Source: an uncultured bacterium
Lineage (GTDB): Bacteria; Planctomycetota; Phycisphaerae; Phycisphaerales; SM1A02
Length of the DNA stretch: 41,492 nt
Reading direction: 5' to 3'
NCBI GenBank assembly: GCA_903831295.1
Contig: CAIKXA010000028.1
Span: forward strand, 1-41,492
Position 1 is the first letter of the stretch, and every line of letters begins with the position of its first letter. The notes beneath the pieces were generated by a model that did no database searches, had not been told where the DNA came from, and saw nothing but the letters and a program-made list of their open reading frames with translations. This document shows, piece by piece, positions 33,917 through 41,067 of the stretch. The position numbers and the translations under genes are program-made.

Positions 33917-36900
33917 TCAGCGCGTAACCCCAAGCCACAGCGCCTCAAGATCGCGCTCGCGTATGGGCGGAGTCAAGCCATGCCCCGCTCCCCAAGGCAA
34001 CAGGCGCGCAAAGCGAACGCTCCACTTGAATTGACTCCATGTTGATGCCTCGCAACGCCTTGGCCGCTCCTGCGCCAACCGCGGCTTCCATAGCGAATCA
34101 AATTGATCACGCTGCGCGCGCAATACCCCCGCACCTTCCAGTTGCGCCACGCGAGCGCGGTGCGCCTTGATCAACGTTGAAGCCACCAGCAAATAATTCA
34201 GCGGCATGTCTTGCAGCCAATCGCGCCGAAGTAAATCGTCGCGCTCGCTTTGCGCATCTTGAAGAATTGGCGCCCACGACGCCGGCGCGGGGCGCTTCAA
34301 TTCCGAATCAAGCGCCAACACTTCGTTGGCAAGAGCCGCCACGGCATGAAGGACGCGCTGCGTGGCTCCAAGGATTTTTTTATCCACGCTCTCAATCTGC
34401 TGGTTAAATTCATCACGTGTTGGAAGCGCCTCTTTGCCTTCAAGCAAAATCAACTCCGCAATACGCACAACCAATTGATGTTTCCAAGTATCTGAACTAC
34501 TGCCAGCCACGGATTGAATGGCCGTAAATTCGCCGTGAAAATCCAAATGATGCTCAATTGCGCCGTGATTCAGTTGCAACACCAACTCGCACAACGCGTG
34601 CAACTGACTTTCATACGCCTCTTGAAGCGTGGCGAATTGGCGCAAACGTACGCCTTGATCATTGTGAACTTCTTGATCAATTGCATGCTTACCAATTGTC
34701 GCGCCAACCTTCACATTCTCAGAATCATGGCGCACATTGTCGCGGCTCTTGAAATGCTCTTGAACATCAGACATTTCAAGCGCGGCCCAAGCACGCACTT
34801 GACCCACTTGATGGCCAATGTTCACCGGCATTGGCAACACCGCGGGCAAAGGCGCGATCCACCACGCAAACTCTTTGCCTATAGGCAAGCCATTTGTGGT
34901 GCGCGCAATGACTTCGCGGCGTGCAAGATCCGATTGCGCGGCAAATTTTTTCACAAGCTGCGCAGCGTCTCGACCTGTTGCCAACACACGTCCATCGCTC
35001 TCAATCACTTCAATACGCGCGCTGAAGTGCGCCGGCACATTTGCAAGCGCGAAATCTTCCACACGCACTTCAAGTCCACTGGCGCGCTTTAATTCACGCG
35101 CAAGCAATTCAAGCAGCGAACCAGAACCCACTTGGTGCTGCTCTAAAAACGCTTGAATAACAGCCTCCACTGGTTGAAATCGCGCGCGTACACGCTTGGG
35201 CAAACTGCGAATAAGCGCCTCTATTTTTTCCGCTATCAATCCCGGCACCAACCACTCAAGCCGATCGCAATCCAAATCCTGCAACTCAAGCAACGGCACG
35301 CGCACGGTCACTCCATCCGCATCGGCGCCCGGCTCATGCTGGTAATGCACATTCACCACATGACACCCAACATCCAATTGCAATGGCCACTTCGCCTCAT
35401 GCGAATCCGCAAGTGGCTCCACAAAGAAATCGGATTGCGACATGCGCAAGATTTCCGGCTTACGTCGCTCAATCACGGCGCGCCACTTCTCAAACGACGC
35501 GCGATTGAAAATAGTCAGAGGCACCACCGAGTCGTAAAATTGAAACTTGCGATCAGCGTTGGCCAGTAAATTTGCCTGTCGACGCGCGCGCGCGATTGAG
35601 TTCACCTGATCTTCAATCTTGAGATTGTGCGCTAAAAAATCTGCCTTCACGCCAAGTTGATCCTCCACCAATGCGCTGCGAATAAAAATCACGCGCGCCT
35701 CTACTTGATTGTCAACTCCATACGGCACGCGCCGACGAGGAATAAGATCAAGCTCGCCAAAACTCACGCGCTCCCACGCCGCCACTTGACCAGTGTCGCG
35801 TATGTAATGCGGCTCGCTGGTGGAACGCTTCACAAGATGCGACGCCATTTTTTCGATCCACGTTGGCTGAACTTTTCCCGCCAAGCGGCCAAGCCGCCTA
35901 CCAGTGTCCACCACTTCCCCAACAACAATCCATTCGCAATTTCGCCGCGCCAAACTAGAGCGCGCATGAATGGCAAACGTTTGCCCGTCGCTTAATTTGT
36001 ATTGACCATCCACGCCGCGGCGCGCGACCTGCGTTGCAAAACCAGCCAGCACAGCTTCATGCACCGCTCGAGTGGGAGGAGTCGCCGCGTCGCTGCCAAC
36101 TTCCGCGCGCAAACGATCGCGCACAAACCATTCCAATTGCCGTCGAACATCGCTCCACTCGCGCAACCTGCGCTGCGATAAAAAATGTTCCTTGCACCAA
36201 CGACGCAACGCGCTTGAACCCAGCGTGTCGCGCGCCTCTTTCCACGCCGTCCACAATTTCAACGCAGACATGTAGTCGCCATCTAGGTCGGCAAATTGTT
36301 GATGCGACAAGTCCGCCAGTTGCGCCTGATCCGCCGGCCGATCGCGCGGATCCGCCACCGAAAGAAACGCCGCAATGGTGAGCGCGGCGGCCGCGCAATT
36401 CAGCTCAAGCCCCGCAACCACCACGCGCGCAACCCGCGGATCAACAGGCATTTTCGCCATTTTCTTACCAACGCCACTGAGGCGACCGTGCCGATCCGTG
36501 GCTCCAATTTCAAACAGCGTGCGCTCGCCTTCTTCAATTTGACGCGCGCCCGGCGGATCCAGAAACGGAAATGTTGACGGCTCGCCCAAACCTAAATCAC
36601 GCATGCGCAGAATCACACCAGCAAGCGAAGTGCGTTTTATTTCTGGCGGCGTCGCAACGGAGCGCGCCTGAAAATCCTGCAAGTTGCCCAGGCGCACGCA
36701 CACACCCGCGGCCATGCGACCCGCCCGACCGCGCCGCTGCTCTAGTGATGCTTGGCTCGCTGGCTCCACCAACAATCGCTCTATGCGCGACTTTGGCGAG
36801 AAGCGACTCATGCGAACCAAACCGCTGTCGACCACAAACCGCACGCCTGGAACGGTCAAACTACTTTCAGCAACATTGGTGGCCAACGTCACGCGGCGCG

Positions 36901-37768
36901 TCTTGGCGGGCGCAAAAACTTCATCTTGCTGCGCGTCGCCCAAGCGCCCGTACAACGGAAGAATTTCAACCTCACGCGCTCCAGCGCGACCACGAAGCGT
37001 GTGTGCCACCTCCAAAATCTCGCGCTCGCCAGGCAAAAACGCAAGAACATCGCCAGGACCCTCCACCAAACATGCTTCAATCGCGTCGGCCATAAAAATG
37101 GGATCCGCATGATCCTCCGCAGGAATATCGCGCCAACGAACTTCCACAGGAAACGCGCGGCCAGCCACGCGAATCACGGGGCAACCACCAAATGCCTCGC
37201 TAAAGCGATCCGCCTCAAAAGTTGCGCTGGTCAAGATCACCTTGAAATCTTTTCGCGCCGCAACAATGCGTCGCAGCGCGCCAAGCAGAAAGTCAATGTT
37301 CAAACTGCGCTCATGCGCTTCGTCGACAATAATTGCGTCATAGCGCATCAGCAGCGGATCTTGCGCAAGTTGCGCCAAAATAATTCCGTCGGTGGCCACG
37401 CGCACAAGCGTGCCCGCATCCGCGCGCTGCTCAAAGCGGATTTGGTAGCCCACCAACGTTCCCAGCGGCACGCCCAACTCCGTCGCCAAACGCGTTGCCG
37501 CCGCGCGCGTTGCAATGCGTCGCGGTTGCGTGTGCGCAATTTCGCCAGCCACGCCGCATCCAATTTCAAGCAGCATCTTGGGCAGTTGCGTGGTCTTACC
37601 GCTGCCAGTTTCCGCCTCCACTACCACAACTTGATTGCCACGCAACGCCGCAAGTATGTCCACGCGCGCCGCCGTGATCGGCAGCGGCTCTGGATAGTTC
37701 AACGCCGGAACGCTGGCTCGCCGCGCGGCCTGGTTCTCTTGGCTTCGCTGATGGGGATTCGGACGCAC
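33917..37768 (-). CDS. hrpA: ATP-dependent RNA helicase HrpA (DEAH box)
   Basis: 1283 residues, full HrpA length. Walker A EAETGSGKTTQLPKMLLEIG (about residues 51-70), DEAH in IIVDEAHERSLNID, motif III SATFEADRF, and motif VI QRRGRAGRM place it in the DEAH helicases. The RecA2, winged-helix/ratchet (AFLSVADPRDRPADQAQLAD) and OB-like regions follow, then the long DUF3418 C-terminal part specific to HrpA. In E. coli HrpA rescues stalled ribosomes and processes mRNA. The GTG start at 37768 is the only good one; the true start may be slightly further in. An intrinsic terminator lies 100 nt upstream on the same strand (37873-37909), so hrpA must have its own promoter in 37769-37872, or be read through it. 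Confidence 0.95.
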   Translation of the reverse strand: MRPNPHQRSQENQAARRASVPALNYPEPLPITAARVDILAALRGNQVVVVEAETGSGKTTQLPKMLLEIGCGVAGEIAHTQPRRIATRAAATRLATELGVPLGTLVGYQIRFEQRADAGTLVRVATDGIILAQLAQDPLLMRYDAIIVDEAHERSLNIDFLLGALRRIVAARKDFKVILTSATFEADRFSEAFGGCPVIRVAGRAFPVEVRWRDIPAEDHADPIFMADAIEACLVEGPGDVLAFLPGEREILEVAHTLRGRAGAREVEILPLYGRLGDAQQDEVFAPAKTRRVTLATNVAESSLTVPGVRFVVDSGLVRMSRFSPKSRIERLLVEPASQASLEQRRGRAGRMAAGVCVRLGNLQDFQARSVATPPEIKRTSLAGVILRMRDLGLGEPSTFPFLDPPGARQIEEGERTLFEIGATDRHGRLSGVGKKMAKMPVDPRVARVVVAGLELNCAAAALTIAAFLSVADPRDRPADQAQLADLSHQQFADLDGDYMSALKLWTAWKEARDTLGSSALRRWCKEHFLSQRRLREWSDVRRQLEWFVRDRLRAEVGSDAATPPTRAVHEAVLAGFATQVARRGVDGQYKLSDGQTFAIHARSSLARRNCEWIVVGEVVDTGRRLGRLAGKVQPTWIEKMASHLVKRSTSEPHYIRDTGQVAAWERVSFGELDLIPRRRVPYGVDNQVEARVIFIRSALVEDQLGVKADFLAHNLKIEDQVNSIARARRQANLLANADRKFQFYDSVVPLTIFNRASFEKWRAVIERRKPEILRMSQSDFFVEPLADSHEAKWPLQLDVGCHVVNVHYQHEPGADADGVTVRVPLLELQDLDCDRLEWLVPGLIAEKIEALIRSLPKRVRARFQPVEAVIQAFLEQHQVGSGSLLELLARELKRASGLEVRVEDFALANVPAHFSARIEVIESDGRVLATGRDAAQLVKKFAAQSDLARREVIARTTNGLPIGKEFAWWIAPLPAVLPMPVNIGHQVGQVRAWAALEMSDVQEHFKSRDNVRHDSENVKVGATIGKHAIDQEVHNDQGVRLRQFATLQEAYESQLHALCELVLQLNHGAIEHHLDFHGEFTAIQSVAGSSSDTWKHQLVVRIAELILLEGKEALPTRDEFNQQIESVDKKILGATQRVLHAVAALANEVLALDSELKRPAPASWAPILQDAQSERDDLLRRDWLQDMPLNYLLVASTLIKAHRARVAQLEGAGVLRAQRDQFDSLWKPRLAQERPRRCEASTWSQFKWSVRFARLLPWGAGHGLTPPIRERDLEALWLGVTR

Positions 37769-37872
37769 GCGCCAATAGTAGAGCCGCCGAAATTACAAAC
37801 CACATTCAATTCAAGCTCACGAAACAGCGGCGAATTAAGCAAATCCACAACACTCAAAACACACAACTATAT

Positions 37873-37909
37873 AAAAAGCAAAACCCCGACGAAAAGGGTT
37901 ACGTCGGGG
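37873..37909 (-). terminator. Intrinsic terminator on the minus strand
   Basis: CCCCGACG (37884-37891) and CGTCGGGG (37902-37909) make a perfect 8-bp GC-rich stem with a 10-nt loop. Read on the minus strand, it is followed by TTTTGCTTTTTAT. There is no annotated minus-strand gene upstream of it, which points to an unannotated short transcript. Confidence 0.85.
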
Positions 37910-37973
37910 TAAGGTCGAGAAAGGGGGTCGACCACATGCTTGATTTGAAAGTGTCAGCACGACACTCTCTACA
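37873..37973 (-). ncRNA. Candidate small RNA, about 100 nt, with three hairpins
   Basis: Predicted from three facts: a promoter-like element at 37972-38012 pointing this way, no good ORF, and an intrinsic terminator at the far end. Reading 5' to 3' on the minus strand, hairpin 1 is AGTGTC-N5-GACACT (37966-37950), hairpin 2 GGTCGA-N9-TCGACC (37933-37913), and hairpin 3 is the terminator stem (37909-37884). The only ORF is 12 codons from ATG 37937 without a ribosome binding site; its stop TAA lies in the terminator loop. An alternative is an attenuated leader of hrpA. The expected 5' end is near 37973, by analogy with promoter spacing. Confidence 0.55.
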
Positions 37974-38012
37974 TATATGTAAACGTAAAAAACAGGTGAC
38001 CTTGATCACGCA
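37972..38012 (-). promoter_or_regulatory. Repeated two-box element, copy C (minus strand)
   Basis: Reads CGTGATC (38010-38004), 17 nt, ACGTTTA (37986-37980), then CATATATG. The whole 41 nt match copy B (40866-40906) at all but about four bases, in opposite orientation. Box size and spacing are like a -35/-10 pair. Unlike A and B, this copy also contains GTGA-N6-TCAC (38009-37996), the core of a CRP/FNR-type site. Confidence 0.6.
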
Positions 38013-38100
38013 CTTTCACATTTTTGCATATTTATTTTATTTGCCAAAAAAAGGACTCAAAACAAACAATTTGAACTATTTATTAAAAAATTGTTCAGAT
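38013..38100. other. AT-rich spacer between two divergent promoter-like elements
   Basis: 88 nt, very AT-rich (runs such as TTTATTTTATTTG and TATTAAAAAATTG), between copy C (minus) and copy A (plus). I see no ORF or clear palindrome. The A/T tracts may act as upstream (UP) elements for both sides. Confidence 0.35.
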
Positions 38101-38131
38101 CGTGATCGTCAACAGGCAAAAATTACGTTTA
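38101..38131 (+). promoter_or_regulatory. Repeated two-box element, copy A
   Basis: CGTGATC (38101-38107), 17 nt, ACGTTTA (38125-38131): same boxes and same spacing as copies B and C, but with an unrelated spacer apart from GTCA. The start codon of the next gene (38139) follows the second box by seven bases. If ACGTTTA is the -10 box, transcription would start at or next to the A of the ATG. Confidence 0.6.
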
Positions 38132-38138
38132 TATCTAT

Positions 38139-38675
38139 ATGAAGAGCATTACAAAGTATCACCAGTCGCAGGTTGAAACTGCGGACCTACAAATCACGCA
38201 AGCCGAACTCCTTTTGTGGCTGCCGAATCAGCCGCAAATTCGCCGCGAGATTCTTCATGTTTCACAAGACAGCCAGGTGTACAACCTGCTACCAAACCCA
38301 AAATTAACTGGCGGAATTAGTTTAAATCTTTGCCAAAAGCATTTTCACGCAAGTTTGTCCGGTCCGGATCGAGCAGACCTTGAAATCGAGTGTATTGTGC
38401 ATGAAGGCTCCACCATGACGCTGCCAATATGGGCCGTGGCTCAAGGACCAGACGCCGACGCGAATTTGTGGGACAGCTTTGGCCGACTTGTGGTGCCAGA
38501 TCTTTTAACCCGCGGCATTGATGCGGCAGACATTTTCTTAAATGCAGGCAAGTACATGATCATTGCCAGCGTCACGGGCAACACAACCATGGTGCTTGGC
38601 GCTGGCGTGGCCATGAGCGAAGTAACCCTTCCACTCACCGCACCCGTTCGCAGCAGATCCCGCTCCGCGAGTTAA
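38139..38675 (+). CDS. Orphan hypothetical protein, possibly from a leaderless mRNA
   Basis: 178 residues, no signal peptide, no membrane helix. The first 60 residues are polar (HQSQVETADLQITQAELLLW). The rest alternates hydrophobic and polar residues as in a beta-rich fold (GGISLNLCQKHFHASLSG, MTLPIWAVAQGPDADANLWD, AGKYMIIASVTGNTTMVLGA) and it ends in an Arg/Ser tail. I recognise no family. There is no ribosome binding site: the seven bases before the ATG are the continuation of promoter-like element A. The gene is closed by a hairpin terminator at 38715-38740, so it forms a one-gene unit next to the kinase/sigma pair. Confidence 0.75.
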   Translation: MKSITKYHQSQVETADLQITQAELLLWLPNQPQIRREILHVSQDSQVYNLLPNPKLTGGISLNLCQKHFHASLSGPDRADLEIECIVHEGSTMTLPIWAVAQGPDADANLWDSFGRLVVPDLLTRGIDAADIFLNAGKYMIIASVTGNTTMVLGAGVAMSEVTLPLTAPVRSRSRSAS

Positions 38676-38714
38676 CACTCGAAGGCAATTCACGCGACAT
38701 CTTTTAAAAGCAAT

Positions 38715-38740
38715 AAAAACGCCGTATTTGTGGCGTTTTT
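38715..38740. terminator. Bidirectional intrinsic terminator
   Basis: AAAAACGCC (38715-38723), loop GTATTTGT, GGCGTTTTT (38732-38740). A 9-bp stem with A-run on one side and T-run on the other works on both strands: for the orphan gene ending at 38675 and for the kinase gene ending at 38814. Confidence 0.85.
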
Positions 38741-38813
38741 ACATTTGCAAAATTTCAAACCAAAGCTCACTCACATCCATTGCGCTTGGTTGATTCCCCC
38801 CCGCTATTTTCAA

Positions 38814-39884
38814 TTACACAATCGCCAAAGTTGCAAGCACTGTGTCCAGCGCCTCATCAAAGGCGCGAACTGTCTGCGGCCTTGCGCTTGGAGCAATCGA
38901 CAACGCCTGGCTCAAAAGGTCGCTGATTGGACCAGCCAACTCAGGTCGCACTTCTTCAAGGCGAACGCGCTCATCCATAAGCACAGCCTTGAGCAAGCCA
39001 GCAGCGCTCTTGCCGTCGGCTTCATATGGCAACCGACCTGCGAGCATTTCATAAAGCAACAAAGCAACTTGATACACATCGCTGGTCACACCAATGCGAT
39101 CACTGCGACCATCGGTTTGCTCGGGGCTCATGTATGCGAATGTTCCCACCAAGTGACCTGTCTCCGTGCGGAAACCAGTGCGGCGACCTTCTTCATTGGT
39201 AAGGCGGGCCACGCCAAAGTCAACAAGTTTAATGTGACCATCCGCGGTCACCATAACGTTGTGAGGCTTAATGTCGCGGTGAATCACGCCAGCGTCATGC
39301 GCATGCGCCAAGGCCGCAAGAATTTCTTGAATCAGAACAATGCTGCGCGCGGGAGTTGGGCTGTGGGCCTTGGTCCACATGTCTAGCGACATGCCGCTGA
39401 TAAATTCCATCACCAAGTACGTGTTGCCATTCACGGAACCTGTTTCCACAACCTGCACAATGCCCGAATGTGAAAGCCGTGACAAGGCGCGGCATTCTTG
39501 GCGAAATCGCTGCAACACTTGGCTACCCGCGCCATGCGAGCGAACCATTTTAATAGCCACGCGACGGCCAGTTGAACTATTCGTTGCGCTATACACGCTG
39601 CCCGCGCCACCGGAACCCAACACGCTGTCAATGGTGTAGCCAGAAATCTCTGGCAGTGGTTCTTCATGCTCAACAGCGATTGCGGCAGCGTCGGCAGGCA
39701 TGACCATGTCATTTGAGATCATGTCACCTTCAAGCAAGCCTTCTACTTCCGCACGAATGCCGGCATCGGGGCAGGCAAAATCCATGAACGCTTTGCGCTG
39801 TGGAGCCGACATGCATGACACAGTGTCAAAGAGACCACGAACAATCATCCAACGATTTGGAAGATTTTGCGGGCAAAGGCTCAC
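38814..39884 (-). CDS. Serine/threonine protein kinase (PknB-type, cytoplasmic)
   Basis: 356 residues starting at GTG 39884, which overlaps the sigma factor stop (GTGA). Residues about 14-55 (LFDTVSCMSAPQRKAF; IRAEVEGLLEGD) are the helical N-terminal segment usual in planctomycete and acidobacterial kinases paired with ECF-like sigma factors. The kinase domain is complete: Gly loop GSGGAGSVYSA (90-100), Lys112 in VAIKMV, HRDIKPHNV (202-210), VDFGVARL (221-228), GTFAYMSPEQ (247-256) and SDVYQVALLLYEMLAGRLPY. There is no transmembrane segment and no sensor domain, so the input signal must come through the N-terminal segment or a partner. ATG 39848 is another start. Likely substrate by context: the sigma factor. 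Confidence 0.93.
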   Translation of the reverse strand: MSLCPQNLPNRWMIVRGLFDTVSCMSAPQRKAFMDFACPDAGIRAEVEGLLEGDMISNDMVMPADAAAIAVEHEEPLPEISGYTIDSVLGSGGAGSVYSATNSSTGRRVAIKMVRSHGAGSQVLQRFRQECRALSRLSHSGIVQVVETGSVNGNTYLVMEFISGMSLDMWTKAHSPTPARSIVLIQEILAALAHAHDAGVIHRDIKPHNVMVTADGHIKLVDFGVARLTNEEGRRTGFRTETGHLVGTFAYMSPEQTDGRSDRIGVTSDVYQVALLLYEMLAGRLPYEADGKSAAGLLKAVLMDERVRLEEVRPELAGPISDLLSQALSIAPSARPQTVRAFDEALDTVLATLAIV

Positions 39885-40492
39885 TGAGTCACCTCCGCGG
39901 AACTGTCATCAATTGTGCCAATCACATTGCTCGCGCTTGGTCGCAAAGCACCAGTGCGAACGCGAACATCGTAATCCGTCTGCAGCCATGCTTTGGCGAA
40001 GCGCCAATCGCGGGTCACTGTCGCGCTGCTTAAATCCAACAAGCGCGCAATGTGTTCTGGTTCCAAACCACCAAAGATGCGCAATTCTGCTACTTGGGCA
40101 CTGCGAGGATCTTCCTTGGCCAAGCTTTGCAACGCATCTTCCAAAGCAAGAATGCCGCCGGAATCAACTGTCGCGTCAAATGGTTCAAATACATCCGTGC
40201 TGGCTTTGAAGCTCTGTCCACCACGCTTCTTGGCGAGGCGACGGCGCGCATGATCGCCCAAGACGGAACGAAGCACAGTGGCTGCGGTGGCCAGAAAGTG
40301 CTCTTCTGTTTTAAATTCACTTGAATCACGTTCCGCCAATTTAATGAATGCTTCATGCACAACCGCGGTTGGTTGCAATGTGTGGCCGCGAGGTTGCGAA
40401 CGCATATGCAAAGCGCTCAGCTCCTTCAAGCGAACATAAATACTTTCAAACAGATCTGAAAGTGGCAAAGTTGTCTGTTGGGAATCGGACAC
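39881..40492 (-). CDS. ECF-like RNA polymerase sigma factor (TIGR02999 type)
   Basis: 203 residues. Region 2: GHTLQPTAVVHEAFIKLAER, then HFLATAATVLRSVLGDHARR, then RLAKKRGG. Region 4: LEDALQSLAKEDPRSAQVAE, LRIFGGLEPEHIARLLDLSS with the helix-turn-helix, and TVTRDWRFAKAWL. These are the signatures of the ECF-like subfamily found mainly in planctomycetes and acidobacteria, often with a Ser/Thr kinase next door. There is no anti-sigma gene; the coupled kinase probably takes the control role. The start is GTG 40492, supported by GGAG about seven bases upstream. The C-terminal tail (about residues 182-203) is an extra, polar and possibly phosphorylated segment. Confidence 0.92.
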   Translation of the reverse strand: MSDSQQTTLPLSDLFESIYVRLKELSALHMRSQPRGHTLQPTAVVHEAFIKLAERDSSEFKTEEHFLATAATVLRSVLGDHARRRLAKKRGGQSFKASTDVFEPFDATVDSGGILALEDALQSLAKEDPRSAQVAELRIFGGLEPEHIARLLDLSSATVTRDWRFAKAWLQTDYDVRVRTGALRPSASNVIGTIDDSSAEVTQ

Positions 40493-40865
40493 AGGGGAAC
40501 TCCAAAAAACATATTAGTTTTAATTCTTCTGGAAACGCCCAGAGTCTTCAAAACCCGGAACTAACCCCTAACCATCCGACCATCCCTTGTATCTCCGACT
40601 CCTTGAACATACACCAATTACCAAACAAAGCAAGACAGTGTCGATAAATAGATTTTTATTATTTGGATCTGAACACATAAAGTGCCATTGAGATGCCTTA
40701 GGGGTGTATTTGGAATTAAAAAATTTAAAAAATATGGCGTATAACCCCCACCTTGCGCACCGAATTTAAGTTTTTGTGGCCTGTGGTCAAAGTCCCCACG
40801 AGCAAAGTGCATGGCTTTGCGGCAACAAATGAGCCATTTACAAAATATTTATAAATATCGCGTAT
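40493..40865. promoter_or_regulatory. Upstream region of the sigma factor, AT-rich with short direct repeats
   Basis: 373 nt without a convincing gene. Near 40561 there are short direct repeats (CTAACC-CCTAACC, then CCATCC-GACCATCC). At 40716-40735 lies an A-tract cluster (AATTAAAAAATTTAAAAAAT), flanked by TAGGGGT and ATAACCCCC. The sigma promoter must be here, but I cannot place it. The CGTGATC-N17-ACGTTTA element is not present on the minus strand in this gap, so there is no sign of autoregulation through it. Confidence 0.4.
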
Positions 40866-40906
40866 TGCGTGATCAAGGTCAGTCATTTTTTACGTTTACA
40901 TATATG
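40866..40906 (+). promoter_or_regulatory. Repeated two-box element, copy B
   Basis: CGTGATC (40868-40874), 17 nt, ACGTTTA (40892-40898), then CATATATG. Nearly identical over 41 nt to copy C in opposite orientation. It points to the secreted-protein gene at 41068, so the expected 5' end is near 40905 and the leader is about 160 nt. Confidence 0.62.
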
Positions 40907-41067
40907 GAAGACCTGTTTTGGTGCAGTGGGAACTGCCACCGAACCAGCAATCCAAGACTGCTTGGATTTGGGCCGCAGACCGACGGATTCGGTGAATTGG
41001 AAAGCTTCAGCGTTGAAGCTATTGCCAATGATTCTTACTGGTTTTTGCATTATTTAAGGATTCACCA
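40907..41067 (+). promoter_or_regulatory. Structured 5' leader with four consecutive hairpins
   Basis: Stem-loops in order: GGTGCAGT-GGGA-ACTGcCACC (40920-40940, a GNRA-type tetraloop and one bulged C); AATCCAAG-ACTG-CTTGGATT (40949-40968, 8 bp); ACCGA-CGGAT-TCGGT (40979-40993); AGCTTCA-GCGT-TGAAGCT (41003-41020), enclosed by ATTGG (40996-41000) and CCAAT (41025-41029). A 76-codon frame runs through from ATG 40904 and overlaps the next gene; it has no family likeness and I take it as chance. The leader may be a riboregulator or a stabiliser of an abundant mRNA. It matches no riboswitch class that I know. Confidence 0.55.

Noticed and set aside
36752-37912. 386-codon plus-strand frame opposite hrpA
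   Set aside because: It is very rich in Arg, Ala, Asn and His, as expected for the reverse complement of a GC-rich gene, and hrpA motifs lie on the other strand.
37972-40906. The 41-nt inverted copies C and B as ends of a transposon
   Set aside because: No transposase or integrase lies between them, no target-site duplication is visible, a third diverged copy with the same box spacing sits in front of a gene, and the enclosed genes look native.
40911-41067. Cobalamin or c-di-GMP riboswitch in the leader
   Set aside because: GGGAAC and GCCACC recall pieces of a B12 box, but the order, the spacing and the rest of the consensus do not fit; c-di-GMP (GEMM) core motifs are absent.
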